Shown here piece by piece: positions 1-6,699 of a DNA stretch of 8,489 nt. The notes under the pieces were generated by a model. That model was not told where the DNA came from. It did no database searches and saw only the letters and a list, made by a program, of their open reading frames with translations. Source of the DNA: Candidatus Gottesmanbacteria bacterium RIFCSPLOWO2_01_FULL_49_10 (GTDB taxonomy: Bacteria > Patescibacteriota > Microgenomatia > UBA10105 > UBA927); contig MFJZ01000032.1 in assembly GCA_001781025.1 (NCBI GenBank), positions 61,354 through 69,842 of the forward strand. Reading direction: 5' to 3'. Positions within the stretch are counted from its first letter, which is position 1. Each line of letters begins with the position of its first letter. The position numbers were made by a program, and so were the translations under genes.

Positions 1-922
1 GGAGAACAAGGTCCTGCAGTATTTCCTCTGCGTTGGCCAATAACTCTTCATGAAGAGTAAAGGAGTTGTTCATATCGTTCGTTGAGATAATAACTTGTTC
101 AATTTTACTGAATTGATGCACCCGATAAACCCCTTTGGTATCTTTTCCGTAACTTCCTGCTTCTCGACGAAAGCAGGGAGAAAACGCAACAAATTTCTTA
201 GGCAGTTCCTCTTCCTTCAACACTTCATTGGCATAATACGAAGTAACGGGCACCTCGGCAGTTCCGGACAAAAAACGCTCATCATTTTTGAGCTCATAAA
301 CATTTGTTCCTCTGCCCCAGGGGAACTCTCCGTTACCAAATAATGTAAACTCGTTGACTAAGCTGGGGGCAATGAGCGGCGTATAGCCTTTTTTGATAAG
401 TTTTTGAAACGTATAAAAAAGCACGGCAAACTCCATCTGCGCTGCTTCGTTTTTGAGGAAATACCCTCGCGGTCCTGAAATTTTTGCACCGCGTTCAAAA
501 TCGATTAGATCGAGTGTCTTGGCAAGATCTATGTGGTCTTTCGCCGGAAAGTCGAACTTAGGGAGCTTTCCCCATTTTTTAATCTCAACGTTACCGGTGC
601 TATCTTTCCCCACCGGCACGCTTTTATCCGGCACGTTGGGGACGGTGAGCATAAGCGTATTGAAGTCTTCTTCAACTGTTCGTAGTTCCTGCTCCAACGC
701 CTTCATTTCCTGCTTGAGAGCACGGCCCGCTTGACGGTCCTCTTCTGTGGTCGCCTTTTGGGCCTTATTTCTTTTCGCTCGGATCGCTTCTACTTTCCCG
801 ATAAGTTCACGGCGCTTGTCATCTGATGCCAAAAGTCCCGCCCAATCCACCTCTCGGTTTTTATTTATCGCCGCTTGCTTACAAACCTCCAAATTTTCTC
901 TGATAAATTTGATGTCTAACAT
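1..922 (-). CDS. serS: Seryl-tRNA synthetase, 3' part cut by window edge
   Basis: Charges tRNA-Ser with serine in the cytoplasm. The visible 307 residues start MLDIKFIREN, the usual SerRS N-terminus. Residues about 30-95 form the charged antiparallel coiled coil that holds the long variable arm of tRNA-Ser. The class II catalytic core follows: the TAE serine/ATP-pocket motif at 221-223 and motif 2 with FRREAGSYGKD at 251-261 leading to VHQF at 268-271. Motif 3 and the C-terminus lie beyond position 1, so about a quarter of a normal ~420-residue SerRS is missing by truncation, not mutation. The start at 922 is fixed by an AGGAGGT ribosome site at 927-933, by far the best in the window. It has its own promoter and a T-box leader, so it is probably controlled by uncharged tRNA-Ser separately from the upstream genes. 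Confidence 0.97.
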   Translation of the reverse strand, partial: MLDIKFIRENLEVCKQAAINKNREVDWAGLLASDDKRRELIGKVEAIRAKRNKAQKATTEEDRQAGRALKQEMKALEQELRTVEEDFNTLMLTVPNVPDKSVPVGKDSTGNVEIKKWGKLPKFDFPAKDHIDLAKTLDLIDFERGAKISGPRGYFLKNEAAQMEFAVLFYTFQKLIKKGYTPLIAPSLVNEFTLFGNGEFPWGRGTNVYELKNDERFLSGTAEVPVTSYYANEVLKEEELPKKFVAFSPCFRREAGSYGKDTKGVYRVHQFSKIEQVIISTNDMNNSFTLHEELLANAEEILQDLVL

Positions 923-944
923 GGTTACCTCCTATCATACCATC

Positions 945-975
945 AAAAATCCCCTGGCGATATTCTCGCTAGGGG
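945..975 (-). terminator. T-box regulated intrinsic terminator before serS
   Basis: Read leftward, CCCCT-A-GCGA-gaata-TCGC-C-AGGGG is a near-perfect stem followed by ATTTTTG. Its 5' arm is the same CCCCTAG that forms the 3' arm of the antiterminator, so the two folds exclude each other. It lies 23 nt upstream of the serS start codon, with the ribosome site in between. Confidence 0.88.
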
Positions 976-1099
976 TCTTATAAAGACGGTACCACCCTAG
1001 TTTACTCATTCCAGCTATCACGGGCATACCCGGACTGGTTTGTTACTCCAATCAGCATTGGTAGTTGGAAGCTACCTTAAGCGCTTTTCTTTGGCTTTT
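945..1099 (-). promoter_or_regulatory. T-box riboswitch leader of serS (transcriptional, very short Stem I)
   Basis: The minus strand carries the T-box core AGGGTGGTACCG (988-999). The antiterminator is complete: arms CTAGGG (995-1000) and CCCTAG (969-974) pair perfectly, a TGGTACC bulge follows the first arm, and GTCTT/AAGAC closes the inner helix. The competing terminator is at 945-975 and shares CCCCTAG with the antiterminator. TGGT in the bulge would pair with the tRNA NCCA end. Upstream, GGTAG/CTACC (1060-1076) encloses a 7-nt loop CTTCCAA whose central three bases are UCC, a serine codon followed by purine. Further hairpins are CCAAT/ATTGG (Stem II-like) and CCAG/CTGG enclosing CGGG/CCCG (Stem III-like). 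Known for the family: uncharged cognate tRNA stabilises the antiterminator. The identity of the specifier is inference. Confidence 0.9.
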
Positions 1100-1105
1100 C
1101 GTTAG

Positions 1106-1134
1106 TATATACCACCTCGCCCAACCTATGTCAA
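1106..1134 (-). promoter_or_regulatory. Sigma-70-type promoter of serS
   Basis: A consensus -35 TTGACA (1129-1134), a 17-nt spacer and a -10 TATATA (1106-1111), reading leftward; TATACT two bases on is an alternative -10. Predicted start is near 1099. The -35 box lies inside the last codons of the RdgB-like gene, which encode its final Leu-Thr, so serS can be transcribed independently of the upstream operon. The promoter position caps the T-box leader length. Confidence 0.8.
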
Positions 1135-1737
1135 GGATTGTCGAATAATTGGCTTGAGCTGTTCAAGCGCCCTTATTCGGTGATTGAGTCGCTCGTTTTC
1201 TTCGGGTGTCAGTACATCGTGGTTATAAAATTTACCAACCTCCGGCAAATACATAATCGACCGAAACGGAAATCCTTCGAGCCGATCATTGGAAGGTTTA
1301 AGTGCTACCACGCCGCGAATTTTTTCTGTCGCTGTATGAATGCGCCCGTCAGGAGACGCAAACGCCAGTACCACTCGCATCTGCATCCCTCGTTTCTTTG
1401 ATGGAACACCTTCCAGGCGCTTGAGCGTGTATACGATGAGCTCTTCGTCTGTGCTATCGCGGTTCTTATGTATCCATCGTCGAGTTTTGACTCCCGGCTC
1501 ACCGCCAAGCACATCTATTTCAGCTCCCCCATCATCAGCAAGCGTGGGCAAACCGGATTTGTGACAATAATACTTAGCCTTTAGGATCGCGTTTTCTTCA
1601 AACGTTTTTCCTGTCTCTTCCACAATATCGATAATTCCGACATCCTTAAGCCCAATAAGTTCAACGGGAAGATCTCCCAAAAATCGTCTGATTTCAATAA
1701 GCTTTCCGGGGTTGGTGGTGGCAATGAGTAGCTTCAT
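1126..1737 (-). CDS. rdgB: HAM1/RdgB-type non-canonical purine NTP pyrophosphatase
   Basis: The family hydrolyses dITP, ITP and XTP to the monophosphate and pyrophosphate, keeping deaminated purines out of nucleic acids. The 203-residue product is the usual length. The hallmarks are TTNPGK at 7-12, ETGKTFEENA at 41-50, LADDGG at 67-71 with Asp68/Asp69 as the likely catalytic and metal residues, and NHRIRAL at 185-191. Two spots depart from the common pattern: LADDGGAEID where DSGLEVD is usual, and GFPFRSIMYLP at 155-165 where GFGYDPIF is usual, so substrate choice may be shifted. The start at 1737 gives the standard N-terminus MKLLIATTNPGK; an upstream ATG at 1752 would add five unconserved residues. 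No clear ribosome site is seen. It lies 18 nt after a 51-codon ORF and runs into the serS promoter. Confidence 0.88.
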   Translation of the reverse strand: MKLLIATTNPGKLIEIRRFLGDLPVELIGLKDVGIIDIVEETGKTFEENAILKAKYYCHKSGLPTLADDGGAEIDVLGGEPGVKTRRWIHKNRDSTDEELIVYTLKRLEGVPSKKRGMQMRVVLAFASPDGRIHTATEKIRGVVALKPSNDRLEGFPFRSIMYLPEVGKFYNHDVLTPEENERLNHRIRALEQLKPIIRQSLT

Positions 1738-1755
1738 AAATCCAAAGTTCAAACA

Positions 1756-1911
1756 TTATTTCTTCAAGATTGAGGAAAATATAAGCACCAATTCATGCGC
1801 TTCCTTCCAGTCCGTTCTTAAAGATCGTATTTCTTTGAGGAATTTGAGCTTTGAACTTGATTTGTCATTTGAGCTTAAACATTTGAGCTTATTATAAACC
1901 GAGCTCCTCAT
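1756..1911 (-). CDS. Possible 51-residue protein, repeat-derived N-terminus
   Basis: An open frame starts with ATG inside the last 20 bases of the HD gene and ends 18 nt before the RdgB-like gene. The translation begins MRSSVYNKLK, passes through Ser/Lys-rich low complexity encoded by the ATTTGAGCTT repeats, and ends with a helix-like stretch containing TDWKEAHELVLIFSSILKK. That last segment looks like real protein sequence: an amphipathic helix recalling small four-helix-bundle proteins, though I cannot assign it. No ribosome site is visible. It may be a genuine small gene, or the tail of a decayed gene fused to repeats. Confidence 0.3.
   Translation of the reverse strand: MRSSVYNKLKCLSSNDKSSSKLKFLKEIRSLRTDWKEAHELVLIFSSILKK
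1842..1890. repeat. Short degenerate repeats, unit ATTTGAGCTT
   Basis: ATTTGAGCTT occurs exactly three times on the + strand, at 1842-1851, 1867-1876 and 1881-1890, with related words TTTGAACTTG and ATTTGTC between them. The unit spacing is irregular (25 and 14). It fills the junction between the HD gene and the RdgB-like gene. I recall similar AAGCTCAAATG strings between genes in Parcubacteria, but cannot confirm that here. Confidence 0.6.
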
Positions 1912-2494
1912 GATGACGCTGCATTTCAGTAAGAGTAATTTCTATAAATTCATTCAGTGGTATTCCTAATTTTTCTTCACACTGGGCAATCTGGGCCCGG
2001 TCCACTGCTTTGGCAAATTCCTTGGTTTTCCATTTCTTCATGATCGATTCAACTGGTAACGATTGAAGCCTACTTTTTGCTTGCCCTTCCGAAGCTCCTA
2101 GCGAAGGAGGGTCCGGACGCACTAAGGTCACCGCCACAATAAATCCGGTGAGCTCATCGACCGTCTCGAGCGCCCACTCCATATTCCCCTCAAGCTCAGC
2201 TAGACCGGTGTGCTTCGTGTTGTGTGATTGAAATGCGTGGACGAACGGACCTTCTGCAAGTCCTAATTCCTTTAGCCATTCAAGAGTCTTTACTGTATGC
2301 TTTTCCGGCGCGTCTTTGGTCTCTTCCCAATCCGCATCATGGAGAATCCCCAATACTTCCCAAGCATCCGGATCTCCTCCGAGTCTCCCGGCAAGCGCGC
2401 GCAAGGCAAACCCCACGGCGTAGCAATGCCTTCTGAGGTTCTGGTTTTGCATGTGGGCATGGAGAAGATCGAGGGCTTGCTGACGGCTAATCAT
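1892..2494 (-). CDS. HD-domain metal-dependent phosphohydrolase
   Basis: Predicted soluble 200-residue HD hydrolase; the family cleaves phosphoester bonds in nucleotides or related compounds. The metal-site pattern is visible: His23 (RRHCYAVG), the His52-Asp53 pair (ILHDADWEE), candidate His86/His91 (VHAFQSHN) and Asp113 (ETVDELTG). The all-helical composition fits. The C-terminal half (about 130-200) has further helices and no second recognisable domain. The ATG overlaps the aminotransferase stop by 4 nt (ATGA), so translation is probably coupled and no separate ribosome site is obvious. The substrate cannot be read from sequence; a place in a tRNA-synthetase and nucleotide-sanitising operon is compatible with nucleotide work but does not show it. 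Confidence 0.8.
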   Translation of the reverse strand: MISRQQALDLLHAHMQNQNLRRHCYAVGFALRALAGRLGGDPDAWEVLGILHDADWEETKDAPEKHTVKTLEWLKELGLAEGPFVHAFQSHNTKHTGLAELEGNMEWALETVDELTGFIVAVTLVRPDPPSLGASEGQAKSRLQSLPVESIMKKWKTKEFAKAVDRAQIAQCEEKLGIPLNEFIEITLTEMQRHHEELGL

Positions 2495-3606
2495 AGGCTT
2501 TTCTTTATATAGTCTTCAAACTTTTCCAGAGCCTCTGGCATGTTCTCTCTTCCGAATCCAATCCGAAAATGATAATTATCATAGTCATAAACAGTCGATG
2601 GCAACAACATAATACCGGTCTCTTTAACCACTCTACCACAAAAAGAAGAGGCTTCTTCTTCAAAAAGAATTCTTGGGAATCCAATCGTACCGGCTTTTGG
2701 CCGTACCCAAGTGAACTTGCTAGAAAATTTATCAAAAAAACTGTCAAGCAAACGAAGGTTTTTCTCAATCCTTCTCAAATGAGTGTTAATAATTGCCTCT
2801 TTGTTCCTCAAGGCGATGATTGATAAAATTTCACTTGGTGCCGAGCTGCATATAGTCGTATAGTCTTTAAAGATCTTTACTTGCTCCAGCAACTTTTTGT
2901 CCCGGGTTGCCAGCCAGCCTATTCTCGCTCCTGCCATACCAAACGTTTTTGACATGCCAAACAGGTCTATCGCCCTATCGTACAAATCACATGCCGCTGG
3001 CAGCCTGAATGTAGGATCGTATTCTAACAACCAATACATCGCATCAGAAAAAAGATAAATGTTTTTCTCCTTTGCTAACTCAATTATTTTTCCGAAATCC
3101 TCTCGCGACGGCAAATACCCTGTTGGATTATGAGGGAAGTTAATAATAATGAGCTTCGTGTTCGGTCGAACAAGTTTAGCAAGTTCGTCGATGTCAAATT
3201 TCCAGTTTTCTGACTCTTTCGGCGTCCATCGGGTAACTTCACAACCGAGACTTTCTACGACTTCATAATGGGATTGATATCCGGGAAAGGTGCAAACGAC
3301 GTGATCGCCCCTATTCAAAAGAACATTGAGAAGAATAAATATACCTTCTTCCGGGGCAACAATAAGAACGTCTTCTGTGGAAATATTTGTATAAAGCTTT
3401 GCTACCTCGACACGCAGCAAGGGGTGACCTTGGGATTCAGTATATCCTAGCTTTAAATTATCCCAAAGGGTTTTTGATTCTTCGTCGGCCCGACGTACTA
3501 ACTCTTTCTGTGACAAACCGTCGCAATCAGAACTACAAAGAAGGTACTTTGCAGAAAATTCATAAGGGGCAAAGTATCGCTCAAGTTTAAATGGTTTTAT
3601 TCTCAT
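2491..3606 (-). CDS. PLP-dependent class I/II aminotransferase
   Basis: Fold-type I aminotransferase, 371 residues from the chosen start. Visible landmarks (numbered from that start) are GYTESQGHPLLR at about 54-65, PHNPTG with Asn160, DAMY with Asp188 expected to contact the PLP ring nitrogen and Tyr191, the Schiff-base Lys220 in GMSKTFGMAGARIGW, phosphate-binding Arg228, and Arg348 in HFRIGFG for the substrate carboxylate. All key residues are intact, so it should be active; the amino-acid substrate is unknown. The start at 3606 gives MRIKPFKLERYF, where family-like sequence begins. An ATG at 3621 would add MCKLV but lies inside a perfect inverted repeat. Neither start has a good ribosome site. 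Its stop overlaps the HD gene start by 4 nt, and the VOC gene ends just upstream. Confidence 0.9.
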   Translation of the reverse strand: MRIKPFKLERYFAPYEFSAKYLLCSSDCDGLSQKELVRRADEESKTLWDNLKLGYTESQGHPLLRVEVAKLYTNISTEDVLIVAPEEGIFILLNVLLNRGDHVVCTFPGYQSHYEVVESLGCEVTRWTPKESENWKFDIDELAKLVRPNTKLIIINFPHNPTGYLPSREDFGKIIELAKEKNIYLFSDAMYWLLEYDPTFRLPAACDLYDRAIDLFGMSKTFGMAGARIGWLATRDKKLLEQVKIFKDYTTICSSAPSEILSIIALRNKEAIINTHLRRIEKNLRLLDSFFDKFSSKFTWVRPKAGTIGFPRILFEEEASSFCGRVVKETGIMLLPSTVYDYDNYHFRIGFGRENMPEALEKFEDYIKKSL

Positions 3607-3612
3607 AACGAG

Positions 3613-3633
3613 TTTACACATCCGATGTGTAAA
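3613..3633. repeat. Perfect 10-bp inverted repeat at the VOC/aminotransferase junction
   Basis: TTTACACATC (3613-3622), one central base, then GATGTGTAAA (3624-3633). As RNA it can form an 8-bp stem with a 5-nt loop just before the ATG at 3606. There is no following T-run on either strand, so it is not a standard terminator. It could be an operator, an RNA processing site or a translation-masking hairpin. Confidence 0.6.
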
Positions 3634-3642
3634 GCTAGAAAG

Positions 3643-4029
3643 CTAGAGTTTTTTCGGAATAAAAAATTCCGTTTGTATATTATCTGGATCTCGAAACGCC
3701 ACGTACGGATACTTTCCCGCAAATCGTTCAAGTCCTGCGTTTTTAACGCCCATCTTGCTTAATCGCTCAATTACTTGTTGCAATTCCTTTAATGTTAGGA
3801 GCTTAAATGCTATATGATCCAAGCCTATCCTACGTTCATCAAAACGATCTTTTACATGCTGTTTTTTCCACTGCGCAAACCAACAGGGAATCCCGACTTT
3901 CAGCAAACTAAAAGAAAATTTATTATCCATTGGTAACTGCGTGGAGAATAACTTTTCGTAAAAGGACTTCGTCTTTTGAATATTAGACACTGTTAAAGTA
4001 ATATGTGCTAGGCCGTATCCTTTTTTCAT
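3643..4029 (-). CDS. VOC (glyoxalase/bleomycin-resistance/dioxygenase) fold protein
   Basis: A single-gene VOC-fold protein of 128 residues, made of two beta-alpha-beta-beta-beta modules. His9 (GLAHITLTV), His72 (GLDHIAF) and Glu121 in FRDPDNIQTEFF match the usual metal-ligand positions, so metal binding is likely. Members range from glyoxalase I to dioxygenases and antibiotic-binding proteins, and nothing here picks a reaction. The start at 4029 overlaps the lysS stop by 4 nt (ATGA), giving MKKGYGLAHITLTV, the normal start of the fold. A longer frame to 4128 exists but its extra residues read antiparallel-like LysRS codons out of frame and are unconserved. Expression is presumably coupled to lysS. 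Confidence 0.85.
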   Translation of the reverse strand: MKKGYGLAHITLTVSNIQKTKSFYEKLFSTQLPMDNKFSFSLLKVGIPCWFAQWKKQHVKDRFDERRIGLDHIAFKLLTLKELQQVIERLSKMGVKNAGLERFAGKYPYVAFRDPDNIQTEFFIPKKL

Positions 4030-5492
4030 TTTTCTGGCCGAAGTGTGGGGAATGGGACAACTTCTTTTATAGACTTCGCATTGGTGAGCAGCATGACGAG
4101 CCGATCCACTCCAATCGCGATGCCGCACGTAGGAGGGAAGCCGTGCTCAATCGCCTCAAGATAGTCATCATCTGTCTGATGGACTTCCTCAACCCCAGCC
4201 TTTTCGCGCTTCTTTTCCTCGATAAACCTCTTTCTTAAATCAACGGGGTCATTAAGCTCTGTGTAATTATTACCAAGCTCTGAGCCAAACGCAAACATTT
4301 CAAAGCGCTGAGTAAACCTCGGATCATCGCATTTTTTAGCAAGCGGCGAGGTCTCAATAGGATAATCGTAGACAATCGTCGGCTGGATGAGCTTAGCTTC
4401 CACTGCCTCTTCAAAAACGAATGCGATGCACTCACCGATGCTGAGCATTTTCTTAAGCTCAGTAAATTTTTCTTCCGGGATTCCGTCCATGTGTTGAATC
4501 GCTTCCTTCGCTTCCTCAACGGTCTTCCAATCTAACGTGTCCACGCCAGTATACCGAGATATAGCTTCCACCATCCGGAGTCGAGGCCATGGGCATTTCA
4601 CATCCATGACAACTCCTTGGTATTCAAATGTTGACTTACCCAATGCCTGCCTTGCGACGTATTCAATAATTTCTTCAATAATATCCATGCCGTACGTATA
4701 GTCCTGATACGCGATCTGAGCTTCAAACATGGTAAACTCCGGATTGTGGTCGCTATCTACGCCTTCGTTGCGAAATACCTTTGTAATTTCAAACACTTTT
4801 TCTAGTCCACCCACTATCAATCGTTTCAGGTACATTTCATCAGATATTCGAAGATATAAATCCGTCTCCAACTCGTTATGGTGCGTGACAAACGGTTTCG
4901 CTAACCCTCCGCCATAGACCGGCTGGAGAGTGGGTGTTTCCACTTCTAAAAATCCTCTATCGGTGAGGAAATCTCGGATCGCATCTACGATACGACTGCG
5001 CACAACAAACCGAGTCCTGACCTCAGGGTTGAGAATCATGTCTAGGTACCGCTTCCTGAATCGCTCTTCTACGTCTTTGAACCCGTGCCATTGATCCGGC
5101 AAGGGAAGAAGCGTTTTGGTAAGCATCTGAAGATCTGTCGCGAATACTGAAATTTCTCCTGCCTGTGTCTTCCCGACCGCACCCGTCACGGAAACAAAAT
5201 CACTTATATCCAGAAGCTCCACTACTTGATATGCCGTCGGCACACACGCATCAGCCTTCACCACAGTCTGCATTCTCCCTGTCTCATCCGCCAGATCGAG
5301 AAAAAATATTTTCCCATGTCCACGTATACCCATGACACGACCAGCCACAGTCACATCTTTCCCATCCATCGTGAGAGCTTGTTTGACAGTATGACTGCGT
5401 CGAACAGTCGAGGGGTAGGGATTTACCCCTAGCTTTTTGAGGGCTTCAAGTTTTTCCATCCGTACTTTTCTGAGTTCATCAATAGTCGCCAT
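4026..5492 (-). CDS. lysS: Lysyl-tRNA synthetase, class II
   Basis: Charges tRNA-Lys. The 488 residues match the usual bacterial class II length. An N-terminal OB-fold anticodon-binding domain (about 45-125, with VAGRVMGIRGHGKIFFLDL) is followed by the class II core: motif 1 around FLEVETPTLQPVYGG (181-195), motif 2 with FRNEGVDSDHNPEF (240-253), the catalytic strand YDYPIETSPLAK (375-386), GSELGNNYTELNDP (403-416), and motif 3 GIAIGVDRLVMLL (457-469). The protein looks complete and functional. There is no Shine-Dalgarno; instead a TATAAT lies six bases upstream of the ATG, suggesting a leaderless message. The peptidase gene ends 34 nt upstream. The VOC gene overlaps its stop, so it heads a VOC-aminotransferase-HD string. 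Confidence 0.98.
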   Translation of the reverse strand: MATIDELRKVRMEKLEALKKLGVNPYPSTVRRSHTVKQALTMDGKDVTVAGRVMGIRGHGKIFFLDLADETGRMQTVVKADACVPTAYQVVELLDISDFVSVTGAVGKTQAGEISVFATDLQMLTKTLLPLPDQWHGFKDVEERFRKRYLDMILNPEVRTRFVVRSRIVDAIRDFLTDRGFLEVETPTLQPVYGGGLAKPFVTHHNELETDLYLRISDEMYLKRLIVGGLEKVFEITKVFRNEGVDSDHNPEFTMFEAQIAYQDYTYGMDIIEEIIEYVARQALGKSTFEYQGVVMDVKCPWPRLRMVEAISRYTGVDTLDWKTVEEAKEAIQHMDGIPEEKFTELKKMLSIGECIAFVFEEAVEAKLIQPTIVYDYPIETSPLAKKCDDPRFTQRFEMFAFGSELGNNYTELNDPVDLRKRFIEEKKREKAGVEEVHQTDDDYLEAIEHGFPPTCGIAIGVDRLVMLLTNAKSIKEVVPFPTLRPEK

Positions 5493-5498
5493 AAAAGT

Positions 5499-5504
5499 AT
5501 TATA
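5499..5504 (-). promoter_or_regulatory. TATAAT -10 box immediately before lysS
   Basis: A consensus TATAAT is followed by ACTTTT and then the lysS ATG. A start point about seven bases after the box falls on or next to the ATG, so the transcript would carry almost no leader. No convincing -35 was found at 16-18 nt spacing (AAGCAC at 17), which lowers confidence. The absence of any ribosome site fits leaderless initiation. Confidence 0.45.
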
Positions 5505-5526
5505 TATCGTTTATAAGCTATGTGCT

Positions 5527-6618
5527 TTACCTTTCTGTTACCAATGCATAAACTACATCCGCTAAACGTACGAGATCATTCATGTGAATTCGTTCATCAG
5601 GCGTATGTCCATCAAGACTACCGTCTGCAATATTGAGCATTAAAATGCCGTGTTCAGCAAAAATATTTGCCTCATAACACCCCCAGGAATCTATAAGATG
5701 TGGCGTTATCCCAAACAATTTAAGCATAGATATGGTATGCGAAATAAAGTCACCTTTTGGATCAAACTGAAACCCACTATTTTCCCGAGTGATACGGATT
5801 TCTGCCTTCGCACCAGACTCATGAGAAGCACGTTCAAATAGTGTCACTAATTGGCCAGAATAGGTCTCAAGCTCTTCTTCATCTCTACTTCTAATTTCAC
5901 CGCTAACTAACGCCTCTCCCGGAATAGTATTGACAACATCTCCTACACGAATAGTGCCAACATTTAGTATCGTTTTTTCTGTCAGTCTGCCAAGCTGAAC
6001 GCCCTTCAACGCTTGACCTAATATGGGCACAACATTTACGGCATCCTGAGGACGTGAAGCATGTGCAGGACGACCGGATATCTTTGCATCAAAACGGTTA
6101 TAAAATGGAGACGAAATGATCATGTCTCCAAATTCTCGACCAGACGCATCAAAAATATAACCTTGCTTGGCCGATATCCTACTGTAGTCTAATCCATGCG
6201 CGCCGTGATTTCCAGATTCCTCTGAAACTGTAAAGACTATTTCCAACGGATGATTATTTTGAAAATTATTAGAAGCTAATCGTTCAACTGCAGAAAGAAT
6301 TGCGGCCACAGCAGTTTTATTATCGGCGCCTAATATAGTAGGTCCGCTTGATCGTATCCACCCTGCCTCGTCAATGAGAGGAACTATGCCTCTTCCCGGT
6401 TCAACTGTATCCAAATGGGCGTTAAGTAAATACGTTTCTTTACTCGTATCACCAGGAGTCTTCGCAATAACGTTTCCTTCGCGATCAATCTCACAAGAAA
6501 CACCTATCTGCCCTAGCCTATCTGAAACATATTGCGCCATAGCGCTCTCGTGTCCAGTCGGACTGTCAATTTGAACTATCTCCAAAAATGTAGAAATAAC
6601 TCTTTCTGTGTCTGCCAT
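5527..6618 (-). CDS. M20 family metallopeptidase (peptidase T-like)
   Basis: A di-zinc exopeptidase-type enzyme of 363 residues, presumably cytoplasmic (no signal peptide). The zinc-site set is complete: His68 in HLDTVEPG, bridging Asp99 in GADNK, general-base Glu133 with metal Glu134 in VSEESG, Asp157 in FDASG, and His338 in DGHTPDERIHM. The dimerisation (lid) domain lies at about 170-285, with the typical SGRPAHAS at 181-188. GADNKTA and the overall pattern place it nearer the PepT/PepT-like branch than succinyl-diaminopimelate desuccinylases, but the substrate is not certain; tripeptidase or aminoacyl-peptide recycling is likely. An AAGGAG site (6627-6632) eight bases before the ATG supports the start. 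A strong terminator lies only 23 nt upstream, so expression needs read-through or regulated antitermination. Confidence 0.9.
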   Translation of the reverse strand: MADTERVISTFLEIVQIDSPTGHESAMAQYVSDRLGQIGVSCEIDREGNVIAKTPGDTSKETYLLNAHLDTVEPGRGIVPLIDEAGWIRSSGPTILGADNKTAVAAILSAVERLASNNFQNNHPLEIVFTVSEESGNHGAHGLDYSRISAKQGYIFDASGREFGDMIISSPFYNRFDAKISGRPAHASRPQDAVNVVPILGQALKGVQLGRLTEKTILNVGTIRVGDVVNTIPGEALVSGEIRSRDEEELETYSGQLVTLFERASHESGAKAEIRITRENSGFQFDPKGDFISHTISMLKLFGITPHLIDSWGCYEANIFAEHGILMLNIADGSLDGHTPDERIHMNDLVRLADVVYALVTER

Positions 6619-6640
6619 AAAATTGTCTCCTTTTACCAGT

Positions 6641-6662
6641 AAAAAACCCCTCCTTGGAGGGG
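6641..6662 (-). terminator. Intrinsic terminator between greA and the M20 peptidase
   Basis: Read leftward, CCCCTC-CAAG-GAGGGG, extendable by AA/TT, is followed by an unbroken TTTTTT. It probably ends the 6S-greA transcript. The T-run stops 22 nt before the peptidase ATG, leaving only the ribosome site between, so no promoter fits downstream of it. It may therefore act as an attenuator for the peptidase. Confidence 0.88.
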
Positions 6663-6693
6663 TTCGTAGTAGATAAAAAAATATTAAACCACG

Positions 6694-6699
6694 ATTATA
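6694..6699 (-). promoter_or_regulatory. Candidate -10 box upstream of the peptidase terminator
   Basis: A consensus TATAAT on the minus strand, without a recognisable -35 (ACAAAC at 17-nt spacing). If real, transcription would start near 6687 and run straight into the terminator at 6641-6662, giving a 70-nt attenuated leader. It overlaps the stop codon of a 23-codon ORF. Confidence 0.3.

Noticed and set aside
4030..4128. Longer start for the VOC protein.
   Set aside because: The extra residues come from lysS codons read out of frame; the 4-nt ATGA overlap start gives the normal VOC N-terminus.
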